Positions 15,389-17,479 of a stretch of DNA of 17,479 nt are shown in pieces. A model generated the notes under the pieces. The model made no database searches and was not told the origin of the DNA. It saw nothing but the letters and a program-made list of their open reading frames with translations. Origin of the DNA: Robiginitomaculum sp. Lineage in GTDB: Bacteria; Pseudomonadota; Alphaproteobacteria; Caulobacterales; Maricaulaceae. Positions within the stretch are counted from its first letter, which is position 1, and every line of letters begins with the position of its first letter. The position numbers were made by a program, and so were the translations under genes. The stretch is taken from assembly GCA_021647375.1 (NCBI GenBank), contig JAKIUV010000060.1, forward strand, positions 1 through 17,479, written 5' to 3'.

Positions 15389-16141
15389 ATGGCTATTCAC
15401 GAAAAAAGCCTGATTAGACCGGAAAATCTGATCACCCATGATAACCTGGTTATCGACGGGGTAGACGTATCTGGTGATTGGTCGACCTTTATACGGACAC
15501 GGGTTGTGACCGATTATAATGAGGCGTTGGAAGATGAGATTAGCGCGCTGCCGGGCGGAGAACTTATCCACCGTTGCTGGCAGTGTGGGTCGTGTACCAA
15601 TTCGTGTACGGTTAATGCCGAAAATCCGGATTTTAATCCGCGTTATTGGATTTACCTTATTCGCATGGGCATGGAAGACGAGCTTCTGCGCGATAAAGAC
15701 ATCATTTGGCAGTGTGTGTCATGTAATAAATGTACAACAATTTGCCCTCGTGATGTAGTGCCTGAGGGCGTCATGAAAGCAACAGCCCATTGGTTGGAGC
15801 TTAAAGGCCATACCAAGCCCTCAAATTCTACAATATTTGATGAAGTGTTCTCTGATCAAGTCATCAAATACGGCAAGATTGAAGATGGGGAAGTGTTGAA
15901 AGACTTTTTGAAGGAATCAGGGCAACCGCTTATGCAAGACTGGATTGTTCAAATGGTCAAAAACATGATTAAAGGTCTCCCCGTTATCCAATTAATGAAA
16001 ATGGGCTGGGCGACTGTGTTCCACCCTAAAACCAAAGACTGGTCGAAAGCTCGTGATGCGATTAATGAGTATGTCGCCGAAGAACATGCCGCACAGAAGA
16101 AGGCGCTTGGCCTTGACGAATACAAAGATGCTGCTGAGTAG
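15389..16141 (+). CDS. shdrC2: sHdrC2, second iron-sulfur subunit
   Basis: The 250-residue protein repeats the HdrC design with two cluster motifs: Cys63, 66, 69, 73 (CWQCGSCTNSC, without the usual following proline) and Cys109, 112, 115, 119 (CVSCNKCTTICP). The N-terminus has a 60-residue extension rich in Asp and Val. GGAG lies before ATG 15389. It is the paralogue of sHdrC1 and probably pairs with sHdrB2. Confidence 0.9.
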   Translation: MAIHEKSLIRPENLITHDNLVIDGVDVSGDWSTFIRTRVVTDYNEALEDEISALPGGELIHRCWQCGSCTNSCTVNAENPDFNPRYWIYLIRMGMEDELLRDKDIIWQCVSCNKCTTICPRDVVPEGVMKATAHWLELKGHTKPSNSTIFDEVFSDQVIKYGKIEDGEVLKDFLKESGQPLMQDWIVQMVKNMIKGLPVIQLMKMGWATVFHPKTKDWSKARDAINEYVAEEHAAQKKALGLDEYKDAAE

Positions 16142-16170
16142 AGCTAAGAATAGAATTTGTAGAGGATATT

Positions 16171-17124
16171 ATGACTGTTATTATTGATAAAGCCGCCCTT
16201 AAGAAGAAATACAAAAAGGTCGCCTATTACCCCGGTTGCGCCCTTGAAGGTTCGGCTATGCCTTATGATAAATCCACCCGCGCAGTCGGCAAAGCGCTTG
16301 GTTTGGAACTGGTTGATGTTAAGGATTGGAATTGTTGCGGGGCAATGGAAGTTAAAAACGTAGACCCGGAAGTGCAGACTTATTTGTCTTCGCGGGTGCT
16401 TTCAAATGCCCAGCACAAAAACAAAATGGATGTGGTGATGGCGCCCTGTAATGGTTGTTATAAAAACCTGAAAGAGGCTGAATACGACCTAGAACACAAA
16501 GATAAATCCAAACAGGTCACAGCCCGGATTTCCGAAAAAGCGGGTCACGAGACTTACGAGGCGGGCGGCGTTGAAACTATCCACGCCCTTGACTGGATTA
16601 AAATGGGCTACGGCGAGGATGAACTGCGCAAGAAAATCAAGGGCGGGCTTAAGGGCTTGAAAATCGCCAATTATTATGGCTGCATGTATACACGTCCGCG
16701 CAATATTTTCCCCGAAAAAGCCGAAGGTGCGGGCGGGGATAGCTTGACCAAGCCTCATTATATGGACGACCTTTTGGCAGTTGCTGGCGCGGAAAATGTT
16801 GAATTTCCCCTCAAGACCGCCTGTTGCGGCGGTGCCCATACTTTGTCGGATAGCGATATGTCGACCAAACTTGTATTAAACATTTTGGAAGCCGCCGAAG
16901 CTGCTGGCGCAGAAGTGATTGCCACGGAATGTCCGACTTGTCATTCAGGCCTTGAGATGCACCAAATTCGCGCCCTGAAACGTCTGTCAAAAGAGACCAA
17001 TGTTAAGGTGGTATACTTCACCCAATTGCTCGGTATGGCCATGGGCTTGTCTGCCCGTAAGGTTGGGCTGAACGGTAATATATCTGATTCGCGCGGCCTG
17101 ATGAAAGAAAAAGGAATCATCTAA
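16171..17124 (+). CDS. shdrB2: sHdrB2, HdrB-type subunit with two canonical CCG motifs
   Basis: The 317-residue protein has two complete cysteine-rich CCG repeats. The first is Cys23, Cys55-56, Cys93, Cys96, which is CX31CCX36CX2C and fits the standard motif. The second is Cys171, Cys218-219, Cys254, Cys257, with a longer first gap of 46. These should hold the noncubane clusters at which sulfur chemistry occurs in HdrB. The ribosome binding site is AGAGGA. The next gene begins two bases after its stop codon. Confidence 0.92.
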   Translation: MTVIIDKAALKKKYKKVAYYPGCALEGSAMPYDKSTRAVGKALGLELVDVKDWNCCGAMEVKNVDPEVQTYLSSRVLSNAQHKNKMDVVMAPCNGCYKNLKEAEYDLEHKDKSKQVTARISEKAGHETYEAGGVETIHALDWIKMGYGEDELRKKIKGGLKGLKIANYYGCMYTRPRNIFPEKAEGAGGDSLTKPHYMDDLLAVAGAENVEFPLKTACCGGAHTLSDSDMSTKLVLNILEAAEAAGAEVIATECPTCHSGLEMHQIRALKRLSKETNVKVVYFTQLLGMAMGLSARKVGLNGNISDSRGLMKEKGII

Positions 17125-17126
17125 AC

Positions 17127-17479
17127 ATGCGCAGCGTTGCCGAATTAGAAGCCTATATAGAGGCACCAAAGCCGGACATAGCTCCGGTGAAGCTGGCAGA
17201 TGACTACCTGCTGGTCGGCGAGGAAATGTTGATACATTGGCTCAAAGCCAAAGACTTGGTGCCGACGGATAAAGAAAAAGAGGGTTTTCGCATATTGGCC
17301 ATGCACAGACAGGGCTGTAAAGGCGACCCAAGCTTCAATGCCTGCCGGGAGACCTGCCGCGAATTAGCCTATTATTATAATTTAATCACTATGGAACCTA
17401 AGAGCGCAGATATGCCCGCCCGGCTCGCCATGATGGACATGGTTGCCAAGCATTTAGTGTTGTTTATTGGCGGTAAAAT
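17127..17479 (+). CDS. Conserved hypothetical protein downstream of shdrB2, cut by the window end
   Basis: An open frame starts at ATG 17127 with AAGGAA nearby and runs without a stop to the last base, giving at least 117 residues (start MRSVAELEAYIEAP). A cysteine-rich stretch GCKGDPSFNACRETC (about 63-77) is followed by ELAYYYNLI. The middle is helical in character, with no membrane segment visible. In Hyphomicrobium-type clusters a small conserved hypothetical gene lies between shdrB2 and lbpA, and this gene fits that place. Function unknown. It is tightly joined to shdrB2 and surely part of the same operon. Confidence 0.75.
   Translation, partial: MRSVAELEAYIEAPKPDIAPVKLADDYLLVGEEMLIHWLKAKDLVPTDKEKEGFRILAMHRQGCKGDPSFNACRETCRELAYYYNLITMEPKSADMPARLAMMDMVAKHLVLFIGGK

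Overview
The window looks like chromosomal DNA of a sulfur-oxidising alphaproteobacterium with moderate GC. The order of the sulfur genes and the protein character resemble Hyphomicrobium-type and Hyphomonadaceae/Maricaulales-type bacteria, but no rRNA or other marker is present, so the family is only a guess.

Left part (1-3210, leftward genes): the window opens with the end of an insertion element, probably IS21-like, carrying 22-bp direct repeats. It has cut off an exported RHS/YD-repeat protein gene. Next comes an intact lipoprotein M1 aminopeptidase of the leukotriene-A4-hydrolase type. A regulatory region (3211-3377) separates these from everything to the right.

Middle part (3378-10650, rightward): a dedicated lipoate-assembly operon, lipS1 - lipT - (palindromic element) - lipS2 - sLpl(AB) - (palindromic element) - glutamine-amidotransferase-like gene, followed by an AbgT-family transporter and a clear rho-independent terminator. 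LipS1 and LipS2 are the two radical-SAM proteins of the alternative lipoyl synthase, LipT is a FAD protein of the geranylgeranyl-reductase type, and sLpl(AB) is the matching lipoate-protein ligase.

Right part (10651-17479, rightward): dsrE - shdrC1 - shdrB1 - shdrA - hyp (shdrH) - shdrC2 - shdrB2 - second conserved hypothetical gene, cut by the window end. This is the sulfur-oxidising heterodisulfide-reductase-like (sHdr) system. DsrE-type proteins pass sulfane sulfur along. The sHdr complex, working with a lipoate-binding protein LbpA (not in the window, expected just beyond 17479), oxidises it to sulfite in the cytoplasm. The lipoate operon would load lipoate onto LbpA.

Most notable observations: (1) the same 20-bp inverted-repeat site, TATTAG-N6-CTAATATA, lies upstream of both lipS1 and dsrE and is a strong candidate operator joining the two operons in one regulon; (2) the amidotransferase-like protein has lost its nucleophilic cysteine; (3) an AbgT transporter sits inside the locus; (4) two different palindromic elements have entered intergenic spaces of the lipoate operon, each forming an open reading frame linked to its neighbours by ATGA overlaps; (5) sHdrB1 has degenerate cluster motifs while sHdrB2 has canonical ones.
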